A stretch of 64,000 bases of DNA from Paenibacillus sp. NFR01 (GTDB lineage: Bacteria; Bacillota; Bacilli; Paenibacillales; Paenibacillaceae), in contig NZ_FOIK01000002.1 of assembly GCF_900111565.1 (NCBI RefSeq), positions 434,001-498,000 of the forward strand. The letters are read 5' to 3'. How positions within the stretch are numbered: position 1 is the first letter of the stretch; the number at the start of each line of letters is the position of its first letter. Shown in pieces: positions 33,447-40,930 of the stretch. The translations under genes were made by a program, and so were the position numbers. The notes beneath the pieces are model-generated. The model searched no databases. It was given only the letters and a program-made list of their open reading frames with translations, and was not told the origin of the DNA.

Positions 33447-35423
33447 TCACCCCTGCAGCGCTTTGCGCACGCTAAGGATGTATTTCGCCTGATCCAGCGG
33501 ATTGACGCCGCGGCGGGTCCGCTCGGCCGTAACCTCGGGCGGGCACTCCTCGTACCCGGCGAAGAAAGAGGTGAACGTACTCCGGCCTTTGGTAAAAGAG
33601 CTGAGCGTCACCGGATACTCCAGCGAGGTCGCCAGCGGCAGCCGGCCCTCGATGATCATCCGCTCGCCCTGGAGGACCGGCGGCTCGAAGCTGCCGCGCA
33701 TCTGGATCAGATCGTTCATCACGCGGCCGCCGTTCTCTTCCGGCACGACGATGCGCACCTGGAGGATCGGCTCCAGCAGCTTGGTGCCGGTTCGCGCCAG
33801 CCCGTCCATGATGCCCATCGGCGTGGCTACGGCAAAATCGAGCGGGTGGGTATGCCACACATGGTGGTTCCCCTCGACCAGCGTCACCTTAAGGTCGGTA
33901 ACCTCCCACCCGCGCAGCCCCTGCTGGAGCGCCTCCGGCACGCGGCGCGCCGTCTCGTTCTGGTACTGCGGCAGCAGATCCGAGCTGCGCACCACCGATG
34001 CATACTGCAGGCCGCTGCCGCGCGGCCCCGGTTCAATCGCAAACCGCAGGATCGCCCAGCACGGCTTCGGCATCAGGTAAGCGATATAGCCTTCGCCCGC
34101 CTGCGCCGGCGTCTCTTTATAGATCACCGACGGCTGGCCGAAGGTGACTTTCAGCCCGTAGCGGCTCTCCAGCACGCTGTCCAGCACCTCAAGCTGGATC
34201 GGCCCCATCACTTTGATGTGCAGCTCGCGTTCCTCCTGCAGCCACTGCGCATCGAGCAGCGGATCCTCGTCCGCCAGCTCGCCGAGCGCGAAGATCACCT
34301 GCCGCTCGTCGGTGTCCGCGTCCCAGAAGACGCGCGCGGTCAGGAGCGGCACGGCGAGCTTCGCCTCCGCCGGCACCGGGTCCGGGTCGCCGATAATGTC
34401 GCCGATCCGGGCCGTGGACAGGCCGTACAGCACGGCGATGTCCCCGGCGGCCAGCTCGCCGACATCCTCCGCGCGGCCGCCCTCCACCTTGCGGATCTGC
34501 GTCACCTTCGCTTCCGCATCCTGCAGGTGAAGCTTCACCGTGTCGCGGTTGCGCACACGGCCTTGATACAGCCGGACGAAGGCCATCCGGCCCATCGCCT
34601 TGTCGCGCTGAATGTTGTACACGATGCCCGAAACCGGCGCATCCGGATTGCCGCCCGCGCGCGGAAAATAATCGAGCATCGCATCCAGCAGCGCGGTGAT
34701 GCCCATGCCTTTGGCCGCTGCTCCGTAGACGAGCGGATACATCGTTCCGGTCGTTGTCCGCTGCCGGAACCACTCTCGCCATGCCGCGAAGTCAGGTTCT
34801 CCTTCCGACATATACCGTTCCAGGAGCGCCTCGTCCCGTTCGGCGATCATCTCCAGCAAGCCGGTCCGGGCTGCCGGCTCTGCGCCGTCATCCCATAAAT
34901 CCTCGGCGCCGGCATAGTCCAGCCCGTCCAGCAGCGGCCGCTGGACGGGAATGATATTTTCCGATAAATAGGCATGCGCCTGGGCCAGAACGGCAGCGGG
35001 GTCGGCCCCGGTGCGGTCCAGCTTGTTCATGAACACCAGCGTCGGAATGTTCAGCTTGCGCAGCGCGTTCCAGATCATCTCGCTTTGGGCCTGAACGCCT
35101 TCCACCGCCGAAAGAATCAGTACCGCGCAATCCATCACCCGCAGGCTCCGCTCCACCTCGGACAGAAAATCGACGTGCCCCGGCGTATCCACCAGGTTGA
35201 TCTGCACGCCCTTCCAGGCAAAGGAAGCCAAAGCCGCCCGCACGGAAATGCCGCGCTGCCGCTCGACCTCCAGGGAATCGGTCACCGCCGTTCCGCTGTC
35301 CACGCTGCCAAGATTGCGGATTCGCCCGCTTTCATATAATAAATGCTCTGTCGTTGTCGTTTTTCCGGCATCGACATGCGCGAAAATACCAATGTTAATC
35401 CGTGATGCTGCAGCCTCTGTCAT
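33447..35423 (-). CDS. TetM-like ribosomal protection GTPase
   Basis: A 658-residue translational GTPase of the EF-G-like tetracycline ribosomal-protection group. G1 is AHVDAGKTTTTEHLL, G2 lies in RQRGISVRAA, G3 is DTPGHVDFL and G4 is MNKLDRTGADP. The RGI(S/T)(V/I) G2 form and HLLYESG are typical of Tet(M)/Tet(O)-like proteins rather than EF-G. Later domains include an EF-G IV-like part. Tet(M) has 639 residues. It is chromosomal with no mobile element nearby, so it may be an intrinsic protection or translation factor rather than an acquired determinant. GGAGAAC precedes the ATG. Confidence 0.85.
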   Translation of the reverse strand: MTEAAASRINIGIFAHVDAGKTTTTEHLLYESGRIRNLGSVDSGTAVTDSLEVERQRGISVRAALASFAWKGVQINLVDTPGHVDFLSEVERSLRVMDCAVLILSAVEGVQAQSEMIWNALRKLNIPTLVFMNKLDRTGADPAAVLAQAHAYLSENIIPVQRPLLDGLDYAGAEDLWDDGAEPAARTGLLEMIAERDEALLERYMSEGEPDFAAWREWFRQRTTTGTMYPLVYGAAAKGMGITALLDAMLDYFPRAGGNPDAPVSGIVYNIQRDKAMGRMAFVRLYQGRVRNRDTVKLHLQDAEAKVTQIRKVEGGRAEDVGELAAGDIAVLYGLSTARIGDIIGDPDPVPAEAKLAVPLLTARVFWDADTDERQVIFALGELADEDPLLDAQWLQEERELHIKVMGPIQLEVLDSVLESRYGLKVTFGQPSVIYKETPAQAGEGYIAYLMPKPCWAILRFAIEPGPRGSGLQYASVVRSSDLLPQYQNETARRVPEALQQGLRGWEVTDLKVTLVEGNHHVWHTHPLDFAVATPMGIMDGLARTGTKLLEPILQVRIVVPEENGGRVMNDLIQMRGSFEPPVLQGERMIIEGRLPLATSLEYPVTLSSFTKGRSTFTSFFAGYEECPPEVTAERTRRGVNPLDQAKYILSVRKALQG

Positions 35424-35553
35424 CGCTGTTCTCCATCCTTGTGGGTATGTAATCCGGCCCGCGCCTCTTGCGAAGAGAGCGCTGTCACTCTAGTCTACCG
35501 CGGATGCCGGCAATGTTCCAGCCTTAGCTTTTCTCAATAAATATTCATCCTGC

Positions 35554-35583
35554 TGCAACCTTTTACCGTGATCTCCCATCTAA
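35554..35583 (+). promoter_or_regulatory. ECF-type promoter of SLH gene 1
   Basis: TGCAACC (35554-35560), 16 bases, CATCTAA (35577-35583). It has the same boxes and spacing as the promoters at 37706 and 55427. The ribosome binding site lies directly after. Confidence 0.65.
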
Positions 35584-35602
35584 GAGGAAGAGGTGAGGCA
35601 CA

Positions 35603-36553
35603 ATGAACAAGCAATCTTTGAAAATGCACGCCAAAAAAATGACCCTCGCGTGCAGCATCCTGGCAGCAAGCTTATCGGTAGGCACTTCGGCATTTGCCTT
35701 CTCCGACCTGAAAGGGAATGCCGCAGAAAGCAAAATCAACGCCCTGAACAGCCAAGGCATTCTGAACGGGATCTCCAAAGACCTGTTTGCTCCGAAATCG
35801 AAAGTCACGTTTGCCCAAGGCATTCAGATTATCGTCAGCGGACTGGGCCTTTCTTCCGCTTCTTCGGCTAAAGCAAGCGACTATTTCGACAAAGTCAAAG
35901 ATAACGCGTGGTACGCTTCCGCTTTTGTGGCGGCCAAGCAAACCGGACTGACGCTCGACAAAACCGTCGATCCGAACGCGGCGATGACCCGCATCCAGTT
36001 CGCAACCCTCATGCTGCAGGCGCTGCAAAGCAAAGGGCAGTTCCCGGTAACGATGATGTACGTGAACATCAATGACGGCGCCAAGCTCTCCAACACTGAG
36101 AACGGCGCGATGCAGACACTACTCAATACCCGTATCGTCTCGCTAGACAAGGACGGCAATTTCCGTCCGTTTGACACGGTCACCCGAGCGGAAGCGGCCG
36201 TATGGATTTACGATGCGATGAAATTCGCGAAGGAAGTCATTCAACCGGTTACGCAAACGCCGGCGCCATCGTATGAGTCTTCCGTGACGCTGTCCAAGGC
36301 AGCAGACGGCGTCAACAAAGCGACGCTGACCGTCGGCGGCCTGCCGAACTCGGGTTACGGCGTGATCATCGAACGGATTGAATTCGGTGCGGATAAAACA
36401 GCCGTGATTTACTACCGCGTGACCAAACCGGATCCGGACGGCATGTACCTGCAGGTGATTTCATCCGCGACGGCGCAGACGTATCTGCCGGAAGGCTATA
36501 AAGCGACCGCACAGCAGCTCAAGGATGTCATCGCACTCCCAGGCTCCAAATAA
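35603..36553 (+). CDS. S-layer homology protein with C-terminal PrcB-like domain (paralogue 1)
   Basis: A 316-residue secreted protein. A signal peptide ends near TSAFAF (about residue 33). Three SLH-type repeats follow: FSDLKGNAAESKINALNSQG, then YFDKVKDNAWYASAFVAAKQ, and a third with AMQTLLNTRIVSLDKDGNF. The C-terminal 85 residues (GYGVIIERIEFGADKTAVIY) resemble the PrcB C-terminal fold of protease-complex-associated proteins. It is about 75 per cent identical by eye to the gene at 37755 and has the same upstream promoter box. It would sit on the cell wall, bound to secondary polymers by the SLH domains. Confidence 0.88.
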   Translation: MNKQSLKMHAKKMTLACSILAASLSVGTSAFAFSDLKGNAAESKINALNSQGILNGISKDLFAPKSKVTFAQGIQIIVSGLGLSSASSAKASDYFDKVKDNAWYASAFVAAKQTGLTLDKTVDPNAAMTRIQFATLMLQALQSKGQFPVTMMYVNINDGAKLSNTENGAMQTLLNTRIVSLDKDGNFRPFDTVTRAEAAVWIYDAMKFAKEVIQPVTQTPAPSYESSVTLSKAADGVNKATLTVGGLPNSGYGVIIERIEFGADKTAVIYYRVTKPDPDGMYLQVISSATAQTYLPEGYKATAQQLKDVIALPGSK

Positions 36554-36579
36554 CCGGATAAACTAATCGGGCCGCTTGT

Positions 36580-36616
36580 AAAGCCGCGCTTCCATACATG
36601 GGAGCGCGGCTTTTTT
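36580..36616 (+). terminator. Terminator of SLH gene 1
   Basis: AAGCCGCGCT/AGCGCGGCTT with TTTTTT. Confidence 0.9.
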
Positions 36617-36853
36617 GAATCGGGGCGGCAGCGTCGCCGAAACGGACCGGCCTGACGGAAGCGCTGCCTCCCCCTCTCCCCTCCGCCCCCTGAACACCGG
36701 AAACCGGCGGGCCGCCTCAGCTCCCGCAGGCGGGATTGTCCGTTTACCACCGGCCTGGACCGGTTGGTTCATTCCGGGGGGCAGGGGTATAAAGTTACAG
36801 AAGCCGCAAGCGCGGCCAGGCTTTTTCCAATACGTATCGGGGAGGATACTCAA

Positions 36854-37648
36854 ATGGCAGACAAGAGATTGCAGGGGAAAATCGCGGTAGTCACCGGAGG
36901 CGGCTCCGGGATCGGGAAGGCGACGGCAAAACGTTTTGCCCAACACGGTGCGAAGGTATTTCTGCTGGACCGCACGCCCGAGGAGGCGGCCGCAACCCAA
37001 AAGGAAATCGAATCGGCCGGCGGTACTGCCGAGGTCATTGAATGCGATGTATCGCTTCCGGGGCAGATTGAAGAGGCGATGGCCGGCATCGGGGGCAGCG
37101 AGGGACGGATCGACGTGGTTTTTGCCAATGCGGGCATCAACGGAACCTGGGCCCCGATCGAAACGCTGACGATGGACGACTGGGACCAGACGATGCACAC
37201 CAATCTGCGCAGCACCTTCGCCACCGTCAAATACGCCGTGCCTTTTATGAAGGAACAGGGCGGCAGCATCATTATCACCAGCTCGATCAACGGCAATCGG
37301 GTCTTCTCCAATATCGGGGCGTCCGCTTATTCATCCTCGAAGGCCGGGCAGACCGCTTTTGCCAAGATGGCGGCGCTGGAGCTGGCACGGTATGCGATCC
37401 GGGTGAACGTCATCTGTCCGGGCGCCATTGAAACCAATATCGGCAAGAACACGAATCAAACCGAAGACCTGAAGGAGGTCCAAATCCCCGTGGAGTATCC
37501 CGAAGGCGGCAATCACCCGCTTGAGGATGCCCCGGGCAAGCCGGAGCAGGTCGCCAATCTCGTGCTGTTCCTGGCCTCCGACGAATCGTTCCATGTGACG
37601 GGGACCCAGGTGTACGTGGACGGGGCCGAATCACTGCTGCGCGGATAA
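36854..37648 (+). CDS. Short-chain dehydrogenase/reductase
   Basis: A 264-residue classical SDR oxidoreductase. The NAD(P)-binding motif is TGGGSGIGKATA (about residues 16-27), NAGINGT is the structural motif, and the catalytic set is S (ITSSINGN), Y and K (YSSSKAGQTA). The aspartate after strand 2 (LLDRTPEEA) suggests NAD preference. The ATG at 36854 follows GGGGAGGATA; a longer reading lacks a site. It lies between the two SLH paralogues but has its own leader. The substrate is unknown. Confidence 0.9.
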   Translation: MADKRLQGKIAVVTGGGSGIGKATAKRFAQHGAKVFLLDRTPEEAAATQKEIESAGGTAEVIECDVSLPGQIEEAMAGIGGSEGRIDVVFANAGINGTWAPIETLTMDDWDQTMHTNLRSTFATVKYAVPFMKEQGGSIIITSSINGNRVFSNIGASAYSSSKAGQTAFAKMAALELARYAIRVNVICPGAIETNIGKNTNQTEDLKEVQIPVEYPEGGNHPLEDAPGKPEQVANLVLFLASDESFHVTGTQVYVDGAESLLRG

Positions 37649-37705
37649 GACTACTGGCGGTAATCTGCGGGTAGATTAAAGTTTAAATATTTTATGATGG
37701 CAACC

Positions 37706-37735
37706 TGCAACCTTTTGGCGAGTTCTCCCATCTAA
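37706..37735 (+). promoter_or_regulatory. ECF-type promoter of SLH gene 2
   Basis: TGCAACC (37706-37712), 16 bases, CATCTAA (37729-37735), followed by AGAGGGTGAGGTGAGG. The sequence from the -35 to the start codon is largely the same as at SLH gene 1. Confidence 0.65.
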
Positions 37736-37754
37736 GAGGGTGAGGTGAGGCACA

Positions 37755-38687
37755 ATGAAAAAACAAACATTTAAAATGCACGCCAAAAAAATGACCATCG
37801 CGTGCGGCATCCTGGCAGCCAGTTTATCGGTAGGCACATCGGCATTTGCCTTCTCCGACTTAAAGGGCAATAATGCCGAGCATAAAATCAACGCCTTGCA
37901 CAGCCAAGGCATTCTCAATGGCATGACCAAGGATAAATTTGCGCCAAAATCCAAAGTGACCGTGGCCCAAGGGGTGCAATTTCTGGTCAGCGGCCTGAAG
38001 CTGTCTCCGACTTCCACAGCCAAAGCAAGCGATTACTTCGACAAGGTGAACGACAAGTCCTGGTATGCTTCCGCTTTTATCGCAGCCAAGCAGAACGGAC
38101 TGACGCTGGATAAAACCATTGACCCGAACGCGGCGATGACCCGTATCCAGTTCGCCACACTGATGCTGCAAGCGCTTGAGAGCAAAGGACAATTTGCCAC
38201 GACCAAAATGTATTTCAACATTGCGGACGGCACGAAGCTTACCACCGCGGAAAACGGAGCCATGCAGACGCTGCTGAACACGCGCCTCGTGACGCTGGAT
38301 AAGAACGGCAACTTCCGTCCGTACGATACCATAACCCGCGCAGAAGCGGCAGAATGGACGTACGACGCGATGAAATTCGCTAAGGAAGTGATCAAACCGG
38401 TTACCCCAACACCGGCGCCGGCGTACGAAGCGACCGTGACACTGGCGAAAGCGGCGGATGGCGTGAACAAGGTAACGCTGACTGTCGGCAATCTGCCGAA
38501 TCCGGGCTACGGCCTGTCGGTCACGAAGATCGAGTTCGGCGCGAACAAAACCGCAGTGATCTACTACCGCGTAACGAGCCCGGATCCGAACGGCATGTAT
38601 GCACAGGTTATCTCTTCGGCCAGCGTGGTCACGTATCTGCCGGAAGGCTATACAGCGACCGCGAAGCTGGTGACTTCGGGGAAATAA
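37755..38687 (+). CDS. S-layer homology protein with C-terminal PrcB-like domain (paralogue 2)
   Basis: A 310-residue paralogue of the protein at 35603, with the same layout: signal peptide (to about residue 33), three SLH-type repeats (FSDLKGNNAEHKINALHSQG, YFDKVNDKSWYASAFIAAKQ, then AMQTLLNTRLVTLDKNGNF) and the GYGLSVTKIEFGANKTAVIY C-terminal domain. The leader is duplicated too, including the ribosome binding site GAGGTGAGG. The duplication brackets the SDR gene. Substitutions are spread evenly, so both copies look maintained. Confidence 0.88.
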   Translation: MKKQTFKMHAKKMTIACGILAASLSVGTSAFAFSDLKGNNAEHKINALHSQGILNGMTKDKFAPKSKVTVAQGVQFLVSGLKLSPTSTAKASDYFDKVNDKSWYASAFIAAKQNGLTLDKTIDPNAAMTRIQFATLMLQALESKGQFATTKMYFNIADGTKLTTAENGAMQTLLNTRLVTLDKNGNFRPYDTITRAEAAEWTYDAMKFAKEVIKPVTPTPAPAYEATVTLAKAADGVNKVTLTVGNLPNPGYGLSVTKIEFGANKTAVIYYRVTSPDPNGMYAQVISSASVVTYLPEGYTATAKLVTSGK

Positions 38688-38726
38688 GGAGCGGCAGCGG
38701 TTCTGCCCGAAAATAAATCGCTTATG

Positions 38727-38764
38727 AAAAAGGCAGCACCCCGGCATTGGGGCGCTGCCTTTTT
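38727..38764. terminator. Bidirectional terminator
   Basis: AAAAAGGCAGC/GCTGCCTTTTT with the GC-rich centre CCCC/GGGG. It serves SLH gene 2 and the convergent lipoprotein gene. Confidence 0.9.
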
Positions 38765-38803
38765 GTGCGTAAGCCGGTGAATACGGACAATGCCGGCCGG
38801 CTG

Positions 38804-39574
38804 CTATGGCGTCCACTGATCATGCACGATGCCGACGAGAATACGGTCGGAATCGAATTTTTCAAAGACTAGCTTCAAGCTCCGCCAGTCCATGCCCCCG
38901 TATTGGGGGTCCACTCCGGCGATGTAATACTCCACGACATCGTATTGGTCCGGCGGGTAGACCTCGGTTATATTGTTCAGCGTAGACCCGCGGTCAATCT
39001 TCTCGTTAACCGTGACTTTACCAAGGCCCATGAAGTCCGCATCGTAAACAAACTTTTTCATATATTCGGCAAAACTCAGCTTGATCTCTTCCCCGGAGCC
39101 GGCGTAAGCGCCCCACACGCGTTTGGTTGGATCTTTCATTGCGCCTTCGATCGTATCCCGGTCCAGCACCAGGTCCTTGGCGGTATCGACATACCCGTAC
39201 GGGGAGAACCGCACGCCCTTCTCCATATGCGTCCAGGCCGCCAGCGTCTTCATATTGCCTGCTTTCAGCGCCCGGATCACCGTTGACGCAGCCTCCGCCG
39301 CGGTCGGCGGCATGCCTTCATCCGGCGCGGACGAGGTTTCGGGCGGTGTGCTTTCTACCGGAGCCGGCGCCGTTGCGGACGGCGATGGCGCGGCAGTCGC
39401 AGACGGCGAGGCGGCCGGGGACGGGCTTGGCGACGATGGGGCCGCCGGCGATGGTTCGGTCGTCGCCGACGGAGAAGGCGAAGCCGCAGGCGCGGCCTCA
39501 TTGCCGCCGCAGGCGGAGAGAAGCAGGACGAGCGCCGCGGCTGCGGCGAAGGAAGCCGTTGTTCGAGCGTTCAT
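38804..39574 (-). CDS. Lipoprotein with low-complexity Ser/Pro/Ala linker
   Basis: A 256-residue lipoprotein. The signal peptide ends at LLLSAC (lipidated cysteine 22). A repetitive linker of SPSP and ATAAPSPS type runs to about residue 85 and should span the cell wall. The remaining domain (PPTAAEAASTVIRALKAGNM, then AAWTHMEKGVRFSPYGYVD) resembles stand-alone extracellular domains of Bacillales lipoproteins of unknown role. The ATG at 39574 follows AGGAGG; a longer reading was rejected. A possible ECF promoter precedes it and it converges on SLH gene 2. Confidence 0.78.
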   Translation of the reverse strand: MNARTTASFAAAAALVLLLSACGGNEAAPAASPSPSATTEPSPAAPSSPSPSPAASPSATAAPSPSATAPAPVESTPPETSSAPDEGMPPTAAEAASTVIRALKAGNMKTLAAWTHMEKGVRFSPYGYVDTAKDLVLDRDTIEGAMKDPTKRVWGAYAGSGEEIKLSFAEYMKKFVYDADFMGLGKVTVNEKIDRGSTLNNITEVYPPDQYDVVEYYIAGVDPQYGGMDWRSLKLVFEKFDSDRILVGIVHDQWTP

Positions 39575-39616
39575 GGGATCAATCCTCCTGTATGCAAATG
39601 ATCTGTTATTCTCTTT

Positions 39617-39643
39617 GACGAAACAAGGATGTGTGATGTTGCG
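39617..39643 (-). promoter_or_regulatory. Possible ECF-type promoter of the lipoprotein gene
   Basis: On the minus strand CGCAACA (39637-39643), 16 bases, CGTC (39617-39620). The -35 matches TGCAACC at five of seven positions; the spacing equals that of the other four sites. Confidence 0.4.
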
Positions 39644-39682
39644 CATTCGGCGAAAAGAACGGCCTATTTTTCAAGTCAGATC

Positions 39683-39718
39683 AAAAACGGCCTCCGGAGT
39701 TTTACTCCAAAGACCGCC
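39683..39718 (-). terminator. Terminator of the acetyltransferase gene
   Basis: On the minus strand CGGTCTTTGGAG pairs with CTCCGGAGGCCG, with some G-T pairs, then TTTTTGA. Confidence 0.55.
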
Positions 39719-39740
39719 TATGGAAGGCTAACCGGATAGA

Positions 39741-40673
39741 TTACTCCAAAAGCATACTGTACCTTTTTTCATGCGATGTTGTGATGAACCCCAGTTTGCC
39801 GTACAGCGACAAAGCGGCGGCGTTATCCGTCCGCGTGACGAGCTGCGCGCTTGCCAGCCCGATGTTTTGAAGGTAGGTTAACGCCTCGGACAGCAGCGCA
39901 CCGGCGATGCCCCGCCCTCTCCACGGCTCCCGCACGAACACGTCCTCGGTCATGCCCTGCCCCTCTTCTTCCCAGGCCATCAGGCTCCCCGCGACCGTTC
40001 CCGCTTCGCAGGCGACTAGATTCGTCCAATGCGGATTCCGCCGGTATTCCAGCAGACGCTCGAGGCGGAGCGGCGTTTCCGGCCAGATCTCGGCCTCCAG
40101 CGCCAGATATTCCCGTTGTTCGGCTTCCGTCTCCAGGCTCCGCTGAGCCAGTTCAAACCCAGCCGGCAGCCGCTGAGGCGATATGGGCAACGTCAAATCG
40201 CGGGTCATCGTGCAGAGATCGTACATGTGCCGGTACCCGAGATGCCACTCGAAATAGCGGTTATACGTCTCCTCGGCCGCTTTGTTCCCGACGCACAGCA
40301 GCGCGTCATACCCGGCGGCTAACCCTGCTTTCAGCTCCCGCGCCCGGTCCAGCAGGCAGACATATACCGCATCCAGCACGACATGCTGATGTTCCTTGCC
40401 CGGCAGCGCGCGCAGATTCACAAAAATCCGGTGCTTGGCCTCCGCCGGGCTGCCCGGCTGAACGGAGGTAAACACCTCCGCCTGTCCCTTGGCAATCATC
40501 CGGTCGCCTTCAAACGCGCAGAAGACATTGCTCCAATTCTCCTCTCCGCCAACCCACCAGAAGATCGTTTCACCCTGTCCTCCGGTCACCGCTTCGTAGA
40601 ATGCTCCAAGCGCCGGCATGTCCTCCTGCCGGAAATTCCGGATCACCAGCTCATGTTTTGCATGTTTTCCCAA
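39741..40673 (-). CDS. Tandem GNAT N-acetyltransferase
   Basis: A 310-residue protein with two GNAT folds. The N-terminal half (about 10-160) is degenerate. The C-terminal half (about 170-310) has the acetyl-CoA motif VREPWRGRGIAGALLSEAL and the closing strand LYGKLGFITT. It starts at TTG 40673 after GGTGGG; no in-frame ATG with a site exists nearby. It stands alone. The acceptor (amine, antibiotic or protein) cannot be inferred. Confidence 0.85.
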   Translation of the reverse strand: MGKHAKHELVIRNFRQEDMPALGAFYEAVTGGQGETIFWWVGGEENWSNVFCAFEGDRMIAKGQAEVFTSVQPGSPAEAKHRIFVNLRALPGKEHQHVVLDAVYVCLLDRARELKAGLAAGYDALLCVGNKAAEETYNRYFEWHLGYRHMYDLCTMTRDLTLPISPQRLPAGFELAQRSLETEAEQREYLALEAEIWPETPLRLERLLEYRRNPHWTNLVACEAGTVAGSLMAWEEEGQGMTEDVFVREPWRGRGIAGALLSEALTYLQNIGLASAQLVTRTDNAAALSLYGKLGFITTSHEKRYSMLLE

Positions 40674-40874
40674 TCATAGATCCCACCTGTATTGTTTGAT
40701 TTGCTACAAGGATACCACCCCGCCAGGCCGGAGGGACAGGGCAAACATCGCTAAAGCCGTTTTGTACGGCGGGCGAGCGAGGCGGTCCGGGATTGAAAGA
40801 CGGCCGGTTTGCGGGCTACGGCCAGCGTACGGCCCCTGGCGGTCACCGATGGGCAACCGGCTCGGCTTCCATGC

Positions 40875-40917
40875 AAAAAAAAGCCCTCCGCGCCGCAAAA
40901 ACTCCGGCCGGAGGGCT
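40875..40917 (-). terminator. Terminator of tex
   Basis: AGCCCTCCG/CGGAGGGCT with a T-run of eight on the minus strand. Confidence 0.85.
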
Positions 40918-40930
40918 CGTATGGATAAGG

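Noticed and set aside
33447..35423. Elongation factor G or peptide chain release factor 3
   Set aside because: The RQRGISVRAA and HLLYESGRI motifs fit ribosomal protection proteins better; RF3 length and motifs differ.
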